Positions 43,301 through 53,638 of a stretch of DNA of 64,000 nt are shown piece after piece. The position numbers and the translations under genes were made by a program. The notes beneath the pieces are model-generated. The model worked only from the letters and a program-made list of their open reading frames with translations, was not told the DNA's origin and did not search any database. Every line of letters begins with the position of its first letter. Position 1 is the stretch's first letter. The stretch spans positions 2,286,501-2,350,500 of the forward strand of contig CP012820.1 in NCBI GenBank assembly GCA_001936135.1. The letters run 5' to 3'. Source of the stretch: Saccharomycopsis fibuligera x Saccharomycopsis cf. fibuligera. Taxonomy: Eukaryota; Ascomycota; Saccharomycetes; Ascoideales; Saccharomycopsidaceae.

Positions 43301-46300
43301 CGGCTACAGCCACGACAACTAATACTTCCAGAGGCAAAAAAACTAGCAACGCGGGTCTATCGTCTATCCTTGAGCAACCTCCAATGCCCGACTTTGCTCC
43401 ACCTAGCTTGGAAAATATTAACTCACTAGATTCTAGTGTTAGTCTGTTGAATTCTAGAGCATCAGTTCCAACTAGTGATACGGATCGCACTAGTACTCAT
43501 AATAGAAAGAAAGAGTCGATTTCAACATATGGTAGGTTCAAAGAAGAAGCAGAAAAGCTTGATGCTGCTCAACAAGAAGCAGAAGCAGAAGCAAAAGCAA
43601 AAGCAGATAGAAACGGAAGACGTGAAGTAGAGGAAAACGAAGCAGATGGTCATAAAGGTCATGGTTGCCTTGAGTTTTTTGATGCTGATCTCGATCATAC
43701 TTTTAAAGAAGTAAAGCTTTTCATGGGGGTGCTCGACGAGTACAAAAGATACCATGAAAGCGACGATCCGATAACTCACAGCGTTGAACATAATGACGAT
43801 TCTGATGTGAAAGGTAAAGGTCAAAATCAAAATGAAAGTAAAGATCATACAAATGAGGACCAAGATAATGATGGCAGCAGCAAAAGTTCAGCAAACAATT
43901 TGAAGAATCATTATTTGCTTGAGCCACTTTTAATCCCTAGAACATTGTACATGCCATGTGACTCGCAAACCATCAAAGCATTCACTGAATTCCTATTAAC
44001 AGGTCAATTAAATAATAAGATTACCGTTAACCCAGTGCTTATTGAATTATACATAATGTCCAAATTTTATGAGATCCCACTATTGTATAATTTATCCTCT
44101 GAGGTATTGTATGCGGCAATTGGTAAGAAAGAGAATTTTGTGATGAATTATTTGAGTTTTCTAGAATTTGAATTAGGCGAAATGATTACTAGGTCTGAAA
44201 ATCAGAAAGCAGAAAATGAAGCAGCCTTAAATTTAGCTAATAACAATGGAAATGCGGATGAAGTAAAAGGCAAGTTCAAATTGCTGGAAATCGATAATGA
44301 AGTTGCGGAGCTACGTCGATTAAAAAAGGGTTTGCAAAGTGAGTTTAGCGGATTTACCACTTTCATGAAAAACATTGATTACAGCGGCGATTACATGTTG
44401 TATATCATGAAGGCAATTGCCGATTACAACCTTAAGCTACGAAACAATAGAAAAAGTGCTGCTAGTAAAAACGATACTGATAATTCCAAGGATGATGAGT
44501 TTGAATCTGATGATGATTTGGATGATGATGATTTGGATGATGATGGATACGAAACCGATGAAATGGATGATTTGATTAACGGGCTCTTATTTGATCAAAA
44601 AATGCCGATGAACTTGGGAGATATTTCAGGAAAGCTCGATACCAAGATTTTTTCCAAGGAACGAAGAGCAAGTTTTGTTAAAATTGAAGATCTCATTAAT
44701 AACCCAAATCCCCCTTCGGATGACTTGATCTCCTTGATCTATCAAGCGGCAACAAGCACAATGGATAACCGATTGATGTTGAGATCATTGTATTTGCTAA
44801 TGACAATCAAAGTGCTTAATGATTTTAGAAAGCCGATTGAGGCTAAAATAAAAAATGATTTGGCAAAAGAAGTTGAACAGGAAGAACGCCAGATCAAGCG
44901 AGAAAGAGCTGCACAGAAAAAATTGAAAAAACAGCAGAGATTGGAACAGGATAATTTGAAGAGACAACAAAGGCTTGAGCTTATTGAGAGAGAAAGATGT
45001 CAAGTGGAAAGAGAACGCCTTAAAGAAGAGCAACGGTTGAAGAAAGAACGGCTTCGCAAGTTACTTCACGAGCAGAAACAGAATACAGAAGCTGAAGAAT
45101 TACGAAAGGGCGGTTCGACTTCGAGTATTATCTCAAGTAATTCACTGAACGAAAAGATCTCCACAGGGGCGAATAATTTCCGAAACGGTTATAAAACACA
45201 GCCATCTAGTGCCTCAAAGGGCTCATTAGCTTCCAGCTCGGACCAACCAATGCTGAAAGTCACTACCTATGACCAAGATGATGGCAAGTCAGTGCATAGT
45301 GCTGCACAAATACGACCAGTGGACTCTATTGGGTCTCTCTCGTCAACTAGTTCAAGCGGCAAAGGCTATGGTGGTGGAGTTCCTAAGATGACTGGACTAA
45401 CAACGAAAGTGCCAGCAACATCTATTCCAAAAGGAGCAACCACCCCATTGCAAGCAGGTGCAGGAACGGTAGCCGAGATGCCACCAGCAGTAGCAACAAA
45501 ACATTCCCCCTTTGGGATCAAACGGCGTCCGCGTCTTCATACTAGAAGAAGTTTAAGCAGTTTTGGCGACAAAAGCAAAACGCACCAGTCAGTTGGTACG
45601 GAGCAGAGCGCTGTTGACAATGATAGTAGCCGCAAAAGCGAGAAGAACAATAACCAGCAGCATCACCATAGTCACCCTCATGGCAAGTTTTTCAAGTTTC
45701 GTAATTTTGGACACTCGTACTCGCACTCGCGCTCGCCTAGGGATAGTATGATTTCTGAGGAGGAAGGGAAACAAAGTAATGGCGATTATAATGCGGAAAG
45801 CAGCAATGACAACAGCAGTGTTGTTGCCAGCCCTTACAATTCGTCCAAGGGATCGCTTCAGTTTTCAGGATCTGCGGCTGGTGCTGGTGCCGCCGTGCCA
45901 AACTTTGATGAGCTGAGCTTCATTAATAGCCATAGCTTGGATCAGCCGCCGGAGAATCAGCTGCAGCCACAGTTACTTAGTGCCCCGGACAGCGCTAATA
46001 CACCGCTGCACTTACCCAACATACATGTCCCAGAGCCCTATGGGGCAGCACATTCACGCAACCCTACATTCTTAGGCGCAGCTATGGACGCCCGAGCAGA
46101 TAGCAGTAAACGAAAGGGCGGCGGTTTTACCACTGCAGATAATAGCAGCGTCAGGCTGCCTTCTGCTACAGGAAGCGACAACGAGAGTGTTGTATATGGC
46201 CGCCCTGCTGATTTGTTGGAGAAAGCTAAGGCCGGTAGTTTGGCAGGTAGGATGCAGCAGAATCTTAGCGATGCGCCAAGAGACGCAGCCGCTGGAGCAG

Positions 46301-46410
46301 GAAGCCGGTATGGCGGGGTGCCGTTGAGTGAAGCATCCTCGGTTGGCTCGACGGGCAGAGCAAAGAAGCACGAGAAGAAGGATGACAGGTTTCGGTTGTT
46401 TCATCATTGA
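40336..46410 (+). CDS. MDS3: Mds3/Pmd1 family kelch-repeat regulator
   Basis: 2024 residues. The conserved N-terminus (CDPASFFVSSISTCYDTLGSLPDCR, then FIFVVGG) and kelch-type blades (LYLYGGISVIDGSLAVLDDLWEFDLIGHNWTYL) fill about 30-500. A BTB-like fold appears split: SLADFQIVGTDEKFQ to about 675, then TLYMPCDSQTIKAFTEFLLTGQLNNKI to about 1290, separated by about 530 disordered Ser/Asn-rich residues. Further on lie an acidic DDD-rich block (about 1395-1420) and a long charged coiled-coil (about 1500-1590). In S. cerevisiae Mds3 and Pmd1 restrain early meiotic genes; in C. albicans Mds3 acts with Sit4 in the TOR pathway for pH response, biofilm and hyphae. It is much longer than the usual 1,400-1,750. 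The ATG at 40336 is the only one ahead of the conserved start. Confidence 0.9.
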   Translation: MSFAPAPRAHSHILHQHQQSPTQHPHHPQGQTSTLPSDCISCDPASFFVSSISTCYDTLGSLPDCRLGAASCLYNQFIFVVGGLRQNPFPLDLISFTAIAEQFQRSPQSIIANLSIDIHHLNLIDRKWYKIDAAEQYQLPTVAAPGAKNLHTTISNGTTKSTKTKKSHTGSSGNSSGPLPRFFHSIITVKHKLYLYGGISVIDGSLAVLDDLWEFDLIGHNWTYLNNIGHARFAATLNIIHDTSSLFPFDESALEGTACHLENEDSIVISGGTNANDDVASSILIFSLATKQLINNTNSLQTSSDVDVHNGKSFVIAYPFHRMSTTNDALMCFSSSKDNATVLKTYSKYNKTFVNTIVSHTAEDAIECPIKHLHFVQGFMVDNINMVVMGWKQRNVIEIYLFNLPSLKWSLLDSSCFAHPTNFHLINAGFLWKHHGKLILLGANETISLPYEPLNKQNQKTHTSKNHLISPLIQHYRNIIVFDLSFLNILKFGVTDDALLKNSSNFKFFRQLYKNEILNSIQLSDDESDDSTAAAATAKAPNNIYSYEDLANENSSRFEEPNSNTISGAFPIDREFSASNNKSNNAGALFQKNINFESYVNYLVPNANLNLNSNSVNFYNNSAVALGKNFYQRYLLHHNNSLADFQIVGTDEKFQPVPLNLLIKRWGPYFCYILAVAYTKNLQALSKKIDQNIDNYNEAVREVAAAAVDLSYSQVSSSASNSNKRQLSSAGGLCFNLPDHRQSIALSHSSNVPSDLNEDETLIDEKIFKSFKSPLSFALNSKKAGISIAEAHSNQSKSMHKRHNSNGSYPFLKNSVVSGYMHPNATTATTATTSSSPNTSSTASANSSGKIIFNSPFENNKKITITPPGPVSPSTNQSQHHQSHQHHHHNQQNISPSLTDALNNYSEFINLPSSRKNSVISNPSSFTSNNSDRLSINNPSASKLMLNKAVLASTTSSKERLSIASDSLTTGASANSGTATSTGTFATGTATATTTNTSRGKKTSNAGLSSILEQPPMPDFAPPSLENINSLDSSVSLLNSRASVPTSDTDRTSTHNRKKESISTYGRFKEEAEKLDAAQQEAEAEAKAKADRNGRREVEENEADGHKGHGCLEFFDADLDHTFKEVKLFMGVLDEYKRYHESDDPITHSVEHNDDSDVKGKGQNQNESKDHTNEDQDNDGSSKSSANNLKNHYLLEPLLIPRTLYMPCDSQTIKAFTEFLLTGQLNNKITVNPVLIELYIMSKFYEIPLLYNLSSEVLYAAIGKKENFVMNYLSFLEFELGEMITRSENQKAENEAALNLANNNGNADEVKGKFKLLEIDNEVAELRRLKKGLQSEFSGFTTFMKNIDYSGDYMLYIMKAIADYNLKLRNNRKSAASKNDTDNSKDDEFESDDDLDDDDLDDDGYETDEMDDLINGLLFDQKMPMNLGDISGKLDTKIFSKERRASFVKIEDLINNPNPPSDDLISLIYQAATSTMDNRLMLRSLYLLMTIKVLNDFRKPIEAKIKNDLAKEVEQEERQIKRERAAQKKLKKQQRLEQDNLKRQQRLELIERERCQVERERLKEEQRLKKERLRKLLHEQKQNTEAEELRKGGSTSSIISSNSLNEKISTGANNFRNGYKTQPSSASKGSLASSSDQPMLKVTTYDQDDGKSVHSAAQIRPVDSIGSLSSTSSSGKGYGGGVPKMTGLTTKVPATSIPKGATTPLQAGAGTVAEMPPAVATKHSPFGIKRRPRLHTRRSLSSFGDKSKTHQSVGTEQSAVDNDSSRKSEKNNNQQHHHSHPHGKFFKFRNFGHSYSHSRSPRDSMISEEEGKQSNGDYNAESSNDNSSVVASPYNSSKGSLQFSGSAAGAGAAVPNFDELSFINSHSLDQPPENQLQPQLLSAPDSANTPLHLPNIHVPEPYGAAHSRNPTFLGAAMDARADSSKRKGGGFTTADNSSVRLPSATGSDNESVVYGRPADLLEKAKAGSLAGRMQQNLSDAPRDAAAGAGSRYGGVPLSEASSVGSTGRAKKHEKKDDRFRLFHH

Positions 46411-46451
46411 AGCTTATGGTTACTGCTCTTTCTTTTATCTTTTTTTTTTTT

Positions 46452-46483
<32 letters not shown>

Positions 46484-48142
46484 TTCTTTTGTGTGTTACT
46501 TACTTTTCTTGCTGGACTTTATATTCTTTCAAATTGGTGTTCTATATTCCGTTGCTTAGACTTGGATGTACCGGTGGTGAGCGTCAACGTCCAAACGGAC
46601 TAAATACGAACCTGGGTTTTTGTTTTATTTGTGTCTTCTTCGCCCGCCTGTCCAACTGCCAGGTTGGAGCGGAGCGTCACTCCGTTGGGCGCTCGACTAC
46701 AGGTTTTCTGTTGAGCTAGTTGGGAGGCTTGCTGGACCCGCGTAGCAGGTTGTAGATTGCGCTTTAAAGTCTGTTTGTAACTCACCGCGCCGCTGGAGAG
46801 CCATCCGCTGGCATCCAATCGGGTATCTGCTTTGTAGAGTATTGCCGTTTTCTCGCGGCAGTGCACCTTTGCGCTTGAGCTCGGAAGCTGCACTTGCATA
46901 GAGCTCCAGCAGCAAGAGCGTGGCAACAATGCCGTCAAAGGTGGCTCAGTAGCTCTTGACCATGTATGTATGGCAGATACTGCTCAACTTTGGAAGCGCC
47001 TGTCCTGGAACAAAAGATCACCAGCGTGTCGCCGCAACGCAGACCACCCAACGGGGTGCCGGACCCCCAACGCAAAGAACCGGCCGGTCTGTTTACTTTC
47101 TGCCGCGAAAGGATGTTTGTGTGCAAGAGCACGCGGCGCCCTGCCTAAATATGCATGGCCGCGGCGGCGCTACCCTCCCTAAAATGTTTGCACAGCCACC
47201 GGGCAACGCGCTTTTGCAACGCAGAGCGTTTGCGGTGCCATGCAGCATAGCCGCCAGGAACCGCGAACAAGTATTGCATTGCAATATTGCCCCGAGACAG
47301 AGAGGCCGGCCAGCTGGAGCGAATAAAGGGCTCTGGACTATCTGGGTGAGGAAGTGGGCCGCCGGGGGTTCGAGTCTGGTGCCCGTGCAGAGTGGTTCAG
47401 GCGTGGCGGCGGGTGGTGTGGCCTACTTATGGGCTGTAGCATGGCGTAGCGTAGGACCGAGCAAGCGAGCGAGAGCGAGTGAGCGAGTGAGCGAGTGATT
47501 GAGTGAGTGAGTGTGTGCATGGATGTTATCCAGCAAGGCGCTGCTAAAAACGCCGCTAGAGACGCCGAGAGAGCGCTGGTATATTAATAGCAGCAGACAC
47601 TGCCCATTTCCAGCAGCGTTGGTGATTGTATATACAAACAACATGTCGTATTGTTGAAGAGGTCCGCAGTGCAATGCGACAGTGGCGGCCGTGAGTCAGT
47701 ATTGTCAAGAGAAAGTGTAGATTGATTCGTCCAAGAAAACTATCGCACACTATCCAGCTCTAAGAACCTCTCTTTTTTTTTCCCAGAGACGCCGTGTGCA
47801 CCGTCCACCAGACAGTACTGTTCTCTTCCTGTTCCTGCTCCTCTTCTTCCTCGTCGTCTTCTGCGCTTAGCGGTACCGCAGCCAGGTGTCAAGTAGAGTT
47901 CGTTTTTTCTTTTTTCTTGCTTTCCGTGTTCCTTCCTTCATCTTTGTTTTCTTTTGTTTCCAGCAAAGCAAATCAAGCCAAAACATCCACGTCCAATCCA
48001 CAACAGAGCCATCCATTGCAAAACACACTCGCACACTCGCACTCGCACACACACGTCTATACACGCTGCTCCGGCACAGTACAAGCACCGCTTCAAGAAG
48101 AAAGCCAAAGCACGGCTTCCACAGTACACACAGACACACAAC
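46411..48142. promoter_or_regulatory. MDS3 3' region and FLC upstream region
   Basis: 1.73 kb. It begins with a T-rich stretch (23 T at 46440-46462, then ctttttc repeats). An apparently GC-rich segment follows (about 46.6-47.5 kb), then a gagc/gagt 4-bp repeat (47459-47515). The 200 bp before the ATG holds CA-rich sequence of cacactcgcactcgcacac type. No gene is supported. Confidence 0.5.
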
Positions 48143-50698
48143 ATGATATTCAGGAATCTTCTATTCCTCTTCGCCCTTGTCTTCAACCTCCAGCTAGCCT
48201 CTGCGGAGCGCTACATCGAAACGTCCTCGTTGCTAACCTGTATGCAGAACTCCCAGCTTACCGCCTCGTACTTCAACGTTGTCTACACCCCAAACGACAC
48301 CAAGGTCTACTTTGACATCAGCGCCATCTCCACCTTGTCCGGCTACATCCGCGCCCACATGGAGGTCATCGTCTATGGTCTCACGGTGGTGGAAAAAAAC
48401 ATGTCCATGTGCGACTTGGGCTACAAGAACTTGTGTCCCATCAGCGCTGGCCGTATCGACGTTGATTCCAACTACGAAGTGAGCAGCAGCTACACAAAAC
48501 AAATCCCCGCCATTGCCTTCACCGTCCCCGATTTGGATGCCAAAGTCAAAGTCACCGTGTACAGCAACGACACCACCAACAACACCGCAGTGGCGTGTGT
48601 TGAAGCGCTACTTACTAACGGGAAAACAGTGCAGACCAAGTACGCGTCGTGGCCCATAGCCGCAATCTCGGGGCTTGGGTTGATCACGTCCGGGGTCATT
48701 TCTGTCACCGGCCATTCCAACACCGCGGCCCATATCGCCTCCAACTCGCTCTCGTTGTTCGTCTATTTCCAAAACTTGGCAATTACTTCGATGATGGCTG
48801 TTGACAGAGTGCCGCCGATTGCCGCTGCTTGGTGCCAAAACTTCCAGTGGTCTATGGGCATTATTCATTTGAAGTTTTTGACTAAAATTGCTAACTGGTA
48901 CGTGCAAGCGACCGGAGGAAAGTCGACGTCGGTGCTTAGCAACAAGAAAGTTTTGTCCATTTCCGTACAAAAAAAGTTGATCAAGAGATCGGGCTATCAA
49001 ACGCTAAAGTACTTGAGCGACTTGTATGAGCGCGCACAAAATAACAACTACTTGTTGGTGACTCCTAAATACCAGGCCAGACACCGTTACAATCCCAGCG
49101 ATCATGTCTACATTGCTAAAAGAGCAACCACTGTCGCTGACACCTTGGAGGATAGCAGTCTTTATAATACTGATGAGACCAATAGCACCGCTTTAACTTC
49201 CAAGATTTTGGTTTTGCGCGGCATTCAAAGAGTCGCTTATTTGGCCAGTATCGAGATCACATCGTTGTTTTTCACCGGTATGGTATTCACGATTTTCTTT
49301 GCCTTTGTGCTTGTTGTTTGTCTCACAGTCTTCAAAGCTATTATCGAAGTGCTTATCCGTGCAAACGTTATCAAAGATGTCAAATTTTCAGAGTATCGCG
49401 GCCAGTGGCGCAACATTATCAAGGGCGCGCTTTACCGTTTGTTTTTGATTGGTTTACCGCAGATTGTTGTTCTATGTTTGTGGGAGCTAACCGAGCGCGA
49501 TAGTGTTGCCTGTGTGGTCATGGCTATTGTGCTTCTCGTCATTGTTCTCGGCATTCTTGTACAAGCTTCCATCAAGTTGGTGCTTATTGGTCGCGAGTCG
49601 GTGAGACTATACAAGAACCCAGCATACAGCCTTTATGGCGATACCAAAATTTTGAACAAGTACGGATTTTTGTACGTGCAATATAGTGCTGGATGTTACT
49701 ACTGGATTGCTGTGTCGTTGACTTATATTATCCTCAGATCGTTGATTATTGCCGTGTTGCAGCATACTGGTAAGGTGCAGGCAGTGATTATCTTTGTCTT
49801 TGAGTTGGTGTATTTCATTTCCCTTTGCAGCGTCAGACCATACATGGACCGCCGTACCAATGTTTTCAACATTTTGATTCACTTGGTAAATTTGATTAAT
49901 GCTGTATTCTTTTTGATTTTCAGTAACATATTTGGCCAAAAAGATGTTGTCAGTTCTATTTCTGGAGTGGTGTTGTTTGTGCTTAATGCAATTTTTTCAT
50001 TGATTTTGTTGATTTTTACCATTGTTACTTGTGTGATGGCTATTCTCTATAAGAATCCAGACACCAAATACACTCCGGTGAACGACGATAGAGTTTGCTT
50101 CATCAAAAGATCTGATGGCGACGAAAAACTAAGAGGTGGCACCGAATTGGGTGAACTAGGTAGCACTGCCTTGCGAGGCCATGAAGACTTGGATTTGATG
50201 CAAACGTTAAGTCATCAGCATGCTAACAGTAGCACTTACGGACCTTCGCTTGGCAAAAGCAATGGTTTTGATGATGACGATTATGACGTTGATGATAAGT
50301 TTCCTTCTTCAAGGTTGCCAACTGCTGCTGGCGCTGCGGGTGCGGGAGCTGTAGGCGCTGGTATGATGGGTGCTAGCACTACCGGTGGAAGCAATAGAAA
50401 CCGCAGTGACTCACTTAATGAGGGCCATATGGTACAACCAGGTTCATTGATTTACAATAATCATGGAAGCGGTTTGAGTTCAGGCTCGTTGGGCGCAGTT
50501 AGTAAACCAGGCAACGTTTATGGCGATTTGAACACGGGCTACAAGGGTATGTCAGATACGACTGGTACAGGAACGGGCAGTACTAATACTCTTGGGCCAA
50601 ATCAGTATTCGAGTTATGGAGGGTCCAGTAATATGTATCCGTACGATATGTCTGGATCCAGTACGAATTTGGCACATAATCCATATGGGAAATATTAG
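48143..50698 (+). CDS. Flc family (TRP-like) membrane protein, FAD/ER and wall function
   Basis: 851 residues. Signal peptide 1-22 (MIFRNLLFLFALVF..LASA). A lumenal ML-like TRP_N domain occupies about 23-165, with cysteines in LLTC, SMCDLGYKNLC and VAC. Then comes a TRP/Flc membrane domain of about nine or ten helices (about 175-640), including MTGI/FFTGMVFTIFFAFVLVV and CSVRPYMDRRTNVFN. The cytosolic tail is Gly/Ala/Ser-rich. S. cerevisiae Flc1-3 import FAD into the ER and affect wall maintenance and calcium. Which of FLC1/2/3 this is I cannot tell. I start at 48143 because the signal peptide begins there; the open frame extends upstream but only from a non-ATG codon. I found no in-frame CTG codon. 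Confidence 0.9.
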   Translation: MIFRNLLFLFALVFNLQLASAERYIETSSLLTCMQNSQLTASYFNVVYTPNDTKVYFDISAISTLSGYIRAHMEVIVYGLTVVEKNMSMCDLGYKNLCPISAGRIDVDSNYEVSSSYTKQIPAIAFTVPDLDAKVKVTVYSNDTTNNTAVACVEALLTNGKTVQTKYASWPIAAISGLGLITSGVISVTGHSNTAAHIASNSLSLFVYFQNLAITSMMAVDRVPPIAAAWCQNFQWSMGIIHLKFLTKIANWYVQATGGKSTSVLSNKKVLSISVQKKLIKRSGYQTLKYLSDLYERAQNNNYLLVTPKYQARHRYNPSDHVYIAKRATTVADTLEDSSLYNTDETNSTALTSKILVLRGIQRVAYLASIEITSLFFTGMVFTIFFAFVLVVCLTVFKAIIEVLIRANVIKDVKFSEYRGQWRNIIKGALYRLFLIGLPQIVVLCLWELTERDSVACVVMAIVLLVIVLGILVQASIKLVLIGRESVRLYKNPAYSLYGDTKILNKYGFLYVQYSAGCYYWIAVSLTYIILRSLIIAVLQHTGKVQAVIIFVFELVYFISLCSVRPYMDRRTNVFNILIHLVNLINAVFFLIFSNIFGQKDVVSSISGVVLFVLNAIFSLILLIFTIVTCVMAILYKNPDTKYTPVNDDRVCFIKRSDGDEKLRGGTELGELGSTALRGHEDLDLMQTLSHQHANSSTYGPSLGKSNGFDDDDYDVDDKFPSSRLPTAAGAAGAGAVGAGMMGASTTGGSNRNRSDSLNEGHMVQPGSLIYNNHGSGLSSGSLGAVSKPGNVYGDLNTGYKGMSDTTGTGTGSTNTLGPNQYSSYGGSSNMYPYDMSGSSTNLAHNPYGKY

Positions 50699-51505
50699 TG
50701 AAGCAAGTTGCGGAGTGGAGCAGACCGTTGAGCTGAATATTGCGATTGTGTGTGCTGCAAACATCACATTTTGGACGACAAATCTGCTATTAGCAATTCG
50801 GTCATGAACCGCTTCGGCAAACGGATGAACTGCCAATCAGCTCAAGTGTTCACTGCCGTCATTACCGTAACTATCATCACCATCGTCATAACCACATTAC
50901 CGTGATTAGCACTGCTAATGCTAATAATATCACTATACTATCATTATTTCTATCACTAAAAAATATCTTTTTATTAGTTTGCTCTAGTTTACCGTATTTT
51001 TATTTCCTTTTTTTCTTTTCTTTTTTTTTTCTTTTCTTTTTTTTTTTTTTCTTTTTTTTTTTTTGTTTCTCTGCCAATTTTTCCTATATTTCTGTTGTGC
51101 TTTGACTATTTGTCCTCATGAGCGGGTGTTTAAGAAAAAAAAAACGAGATGAGTTCATGTGTTTCTGCTTCGTTATTCTCTATAGCTTGTTTGTTGCTGC
51201 TATTGTTGAACTTTCACCGTTTCTTTGTTGATTTTTTATTTTTATTTTTATTTTTTTATCATTACATTTAAAAATTCTTTTGTCCAGTTTTCGTTCCCCA
51301 CCTTTTCATTTCCCTACGTTCATTGTACTCTATTCTCACTCTAATACTAGTACTAGTTCCTTCCGTTTTCCACAAATATATATCTGACATAGTATACTGT
51401 TTAATTCCCTGCAGCGCCGCTTGGCGACCGACAATCGAGCGAGTTCAAGAACGGTGTGTGCTACACCCGGAGCAGAACATGCGGCATCCAGAGTAGGCAG
51501 GTGGT

Positions 51506-51530
51506 GGGGTGGGGCGGGGTGTATGATGGG
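51506..51530 (+). other. Possible G-quadruplex motif
   Basis: Four G-runs (4, 4, 4 and 3 G) separated by loops of 1, 1 and 8 nt. Confidence 0.5.
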
Positions 51531-52662
51531 TAGGCCGCTTAGTAATAAAAGCAGTTATGCTGCGCAAATTGCGGAGTACTCAGACGTGTTGGAAGTCTTT
51601 AGCGGCCTGGAGAGCAGTTGGCCGATGAGGTGAGGTACCTACATGGGTGCACAATAGCCATTGTTACTGCGGGCATGCAATACTGTTTACTGTTGTGTCA
51701 TTTACTGTTTTGCTGCTTTGTTTCTTGGTGTTTTGCGACTAGCTTTCTACGAGCACTTCCTTGCCTTACTGTTTGTATTGTGTTTTCGTGGGAACCGTGC
51801 TTTGGGACAACTGTAAGGCTGTGGAATATACGAAGGGTGCAATCATATCTGTGCCTGGACGGCTGGCGGTGGCAGCACCGTGCGGGGGCGTTACTGATAT
51901 CTGCTAGACGTGGATTTGAAATATGGAATATTGGATTTGGAATGTGTGTGCTGTGCGGCGTGAGGTGGAAGAGTTTCCCAGTGTTGAGATGAAATTACAT
52001 CGCGCGGTACTTCGCACTAGCGTAGAGAGACAAAAAGCTGAGTGAGTACAGGGATGATTAGCGAGGGAGGCGAATTTATGGGTGTGTGATTTGCTGCAGC
52101 GGCAGGCTCTCAGAGAAATGCTGGTGCGCCCGTTTGGCCACCGCGAGGGAATATGCCACATGGTACGAGCCGTCAGCGATATCCGTCCATCGCAGGAGAG
52201 CGGACAGGCGCGCCGGAGACATCCCTCCACACACAGCGCAACGGCTGCCGCAGCCCGTGGGTGGTGTAAGGGCGGCGGTGTTCCGCAGAGAACCGCCAAA
52301 AGTGGTGCAGTGCGGTTAGCGCTTTCCAGGGCGTTTGGGGGAACCTCAGCCACCCAGCGGAAACTACCACAGTTGTTTATTGCACGATTACCTCGCGGGT
52401 CCAGAGATATACGAGCCGCTTAGGAACGGGCTGCACGGAGACACAAGTGCAAACGGTTAGCTGTCGCAGCTGGTGGTGATTCCATGCTGGGAGGAAGCGC
52501 GGCGAGCGCAGACAAAGGCGTGCAAAGGCGTGCAACGGCATACAAAGGCGTGCGCCCGCAGCGGCCGTAGGCATCAGCCGGCAGCCTCAGGCAGACAATG
52601 GCGTCCTGCCGCATGAAATTCCGGACCTGCCGCCAACCACTGATTACCCCATCCCCTGCTAT

Positions 52663-52666
<4 letters not shown>

Positions 52667-52700
<34 letters not shown>
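52667..52700. repeat. (TG)17 microsatellite
   Basis: Thirty-four bases of perfect TG repeat, preceded by tata. Confidence 0.95.
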
Positions 52701-52704
<4 letters not shown>

Positions 52705-53638
52705 TTGTGCACTGCTGCGACAAATGTGAATGGTCCACAAGATCACCGCGAGATTTCCAGCTGATGACGACAACGCACAGAAGCGATGTTGTGCTAGATA
52801 CCGCCAGCAGCGCTGCTGGCGCTGGTGCAAGCAGACAGCCCGCGACGGTGACTCAGCGTAAGCATATCCCGCAGGATCCCATATCCTTGACACTGCTGCC
52901 CGCCGGGTACCCCCGCACGCCAGGGCGGGAGTGCGCTGTCTGCCCGCTGGCGCCCACGCCCTGTGGTGTGGTGTCTGATTGGCCGCCGCGGTGGCCCAGC
53001 ATAGCACTAGGAAGCACCAGGAAGCACCAGGCCCCAAACTACACAACCAGCGGCGGGCGTGGCCACGCCTCAGCGCTCGACAGACAACAGAGTAGCGCTT
53101 TTTTGTGGTGTTAGATGATGCACCGTGAATTTTTCAGTCCAGCAACACCCACAGACAGCCGACAATCGCACCTGACTAATTAGAGGCTGCATATGCAGAC
53201 AGGGCACACAATGCAACCGCTGATTAGCGAGCTATTATTACTACTCTAACAGACAAGTAACTGGGGATCGACACAGCGTCAACAGAGTCTTCGCTGTCGC
53301 AATTGCAATTACGCGAGACTTCCTAGCGTTCTAGCGCTATCAGCGTTTAGCCAACAGCGCTTAATTGAGCACACACTGCGCTAGCAAATGTCTGTCTCAG
53401 CGTCTGTCCAGTTCACTTACTTTCAGCACTGAAAATTCTTCCTTCCTTCCCTTGATTCACTCCTGGAAGCTCTTGATGTTTCAATTCTGTTCTCAGTTTT
53501 TTTCTCTTTTATTCTCTGTTCTTTCTCTTCGCTCTCTTTCTCACTCCCTCTTATCCAGAGAAACAAAAAACCAAAACCAAGAGACAAAAGACAAAAAAAG
53601 GCGTCCTTTCGCTCTTTCCATTTCCACTCTTCGCATTC

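Noticed and set aside
47365-47379. tRNA B-box-like gggggttcgagtctg
   Set aside because: No A-box or cloverleaf with a pairing acceptor stem could be drawn around it.
47954-48142. 63-residue His/Arg/Thr-rich extension of the FLC protein
   Set aside because: It would start at TTG and bury the signal peptide; the ATG at 48143 opens a normal signal sequence.
52667-52700. TG repeat as telomere-like seed
   Set aside because: A simple TG dinucleotide run, not a telomere unit of the long irregular kind found in this clade.
51421-53114. Several 100-200 codon frames on both strands
   Set aside because: Overlap each other, are Cys/Arg/His-rich, show no domain or codon pattern of real genes; a result of GC-rich DNA with few stops.
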